Source: Willaertia magna
Lineage: Eukaryota > Heterolobosea > Eutetramitea > Acrasida > Naegleriidae
Direction: 5' to 3'
DNA: 19,413 nucleotides
Assembly (NCBI GenBank): GCA_902984215.1
Contig: CADWAF010001842.1
Coordinates: forward strand, 1 to 19,413
Shown here: in pieces, positions 18,570 to 19,413 of the stretch
Layout: each line of letters begins with the position of its first letter
How positions within the stretch are numbered: the stretch's first letter is position 1
Notes under the pieces: model-generated
What the model saw: the letters and a program-made list of their open reading frames with translations, nothing else
Databases searched by the model: none
Told to the model about the DNA's origin: nothing
Position numbers and translations under genes: made by a program

Positions 18570-19364
18570 TTATTCATTATTTTGTTGTTCTCTAAATCTA
18601 TTTGCTTGTTCCCTATCTCTCTTTAATTTTCTTTCAATCTCTTTTTCTCTTTCCTTTAATAATTCAGGAGTAATAGGTCCATAGAAATTACCATTACTTT
18701 CATCAGATTGATTAACAGGTCTCATCACTAATCCTAATAAGAAATATTTATCAAAACATCTAATTAAATCAGATTGAACATGATGACAATGTTTTTCATG
18801 AGCTTGTTTAGTTTGACTATCTTGTCCTTTAAATAAATATCTCCAAATTGAATCTACTGCCATTCTTTCATTCTCTTTAAAACAATCATTAGACATATGA
18901 TAAATTTCTGTACATGAAGTTCTTGCAATACATGAAAAACTCTTTTCCTTTAATTCAACACATTCATGTTTCTCTGGATATGCATCACAAGCTAAATCTC
19001 TAGCTTTATTAAAATAATCTTTACATTGATTAGATGCATTTTGAACTTTAACAGTGTTATATGCATCAAAATAGACAAGTTCTTGTGTTTGTTTTATACC
19101 ATTACTTCTTAGTTTATTAATTTCGGGTATACATTTTGTGTAATCTTGATTTATTTCTAAACAATTATTTAATTTATTTCTTAAATCGGTATGTTCCGGT
19201 AAATTTAAAAAAGGTCTATATAAACAAGTTTGAAATTTTAAATATAATGGATGACTTGTTGTTAATTCTTTTTCTTCTTTTTGTAGTCTTTTTGCTTCTC
19301 TTCTCCATTCGCGATAACTATCTTGGCATCTATTTCCGTAGGAACTGTTAAGAAAATCAGTCAT
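18570..19364 (-). CDS. Multi-CX9C cysteine-rich protein (CHCH-like), possibly of the mitochondrial intermembrane space
   Basis: Single exon, 264 aa, ATG at 19364. Twelve cysteines: C13, C47, C68, C78, C114, C126, C135, C145, C151, C161, C193, C203. Four pairs have exact CX9C spacing (68/78, 135/145, 151/161, 193/203) and one is CX11C (114/126). The surrounding sequence is helical and charged, with no signal peptide. Known: twin-CX9C proteins are imported and oxidised by the Mia40/Erv1 relay and serve as respiratory-complex subunits or assembly factors. Inference: this protein follows the same route. The 5-residue gap between the second and third pairs is shorter than a typical CHCH turn, so the pairing may differ from the standard fold. 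The C-terminus (about 232-262) is a charged helix. I do not recognise a specific family. A further 49 bp of AT-rich upstream DNA reaches the window edge. Confidence 0.75.
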   Translation of the reverse strand: MTDFLNSSYGNRCQDSYREWRREAKRLQKEEKELTTSHPLYLKFQTCLYRPFLNLPEHTDLRNKLNNCLEINQDYTKCIPEINKLRSNGIKQTQELVYFDAYNTVKVQNASNQCKDYFNKARDLACDAYPEKHECVELKEKSFSCIARTSCTEIYHMSNDCFKENERMAVDSIWRYLFKGQDSQTKQAHEKHCHHVQSDLIRCFDKYFLLGLVMRPVNQSDESNGNFYGPITPELLKEREKEIERKLKRDREQANRFREQQNNE

Positions 19365-19413
19365 TTTTTTGTGCTATAATAAAAAGCCTTTTTATTTCGC
19401 CTCATTATTTTTT

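Noticed and set aside
1..19413. Mobile elements, tRNA/rRNA genes, CRISPR or bacterial operon features
   Set aside because: No transposase or reverse-transcriptase motifs, no long terminal or inverted repeats, no cloverleaf or spaced-repeat arrays; the gene content and introns are eukaryotic.

Overview
The window is nuclear DNA from a compact, AT-rich eukaryotic genome. Genes encode a kinesin-3, importin-alpha, an ARL1 GTPase, a tubulin-tyrosine-ligase-like enzyme and a DEAD-box helicase. They are interrupted by very short GT-AG introns; 11 of the 12 I could place start with GTAAGT, and all 12 are 39-48 nt long. Stops are standard TAA/TGA. A Zn2Cys6 regulator outside a fungal setting, together with a membrane receptor carrying a class III cyclase-like domain and a 'YLPES' juxtamembrane helix, suggests a free-living heterolobosean amoeba related to Naegleria. 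That assignment is inference; no rRNA or other marker is present.

Layout, left to right. A 3'-truncated gene (-) has an in-frame TAG. It diverges, with only 29 bp between start codons, from a probably mitochondrial DEAD-box helicase (+). A small hypothetical gene (-) converges on the helicase with 3 bp between stop codons. Next come a six-exon kinesin-3 gene (-, 2743-6530) and a three-exon two-pass receptor with a degenerate cyclase domain (-, 6587-9284). A 241-bp divergent promoter with repeated CGTAAAT motifs leads to a Zn2Cys6 transcription factor (+). After a 348-bp spacer follow a coiled-coil/RGG protein (+), ARL1 (-, convergent with 14 bp between stops), a CCCH zinc finger-TTL fusion (+), importin-alpha (+, four exons) and a multi-CX9C protein (-).

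The most striking observations concern gene structure. The kinesin P-loop GKT is encoded by a 10-nt microexon flanked by 43- and 40-nt introns. Importin-alpha appears to contain a 3-nt microexon (CTG) flanked by 42- and 41-nt introns; including it restores the usual family spacing at an ARM-repeat junction. The coiled-coil gene contains a 48-nt in-frame, stop-free segment with intron-like borders.

The genes do not form one pathway. They are a typical housekeeping mix: RNA metabolism, microtubule transport and modification, Golgi trafficking, nuclear import, membrane sensing and transcription. No mobile element, CRISPR array, tRNA or rRNA was seen. Splicing calls come from reading the sequence (frame, splice consensus, family motifs) and have not been tested against transcripts.
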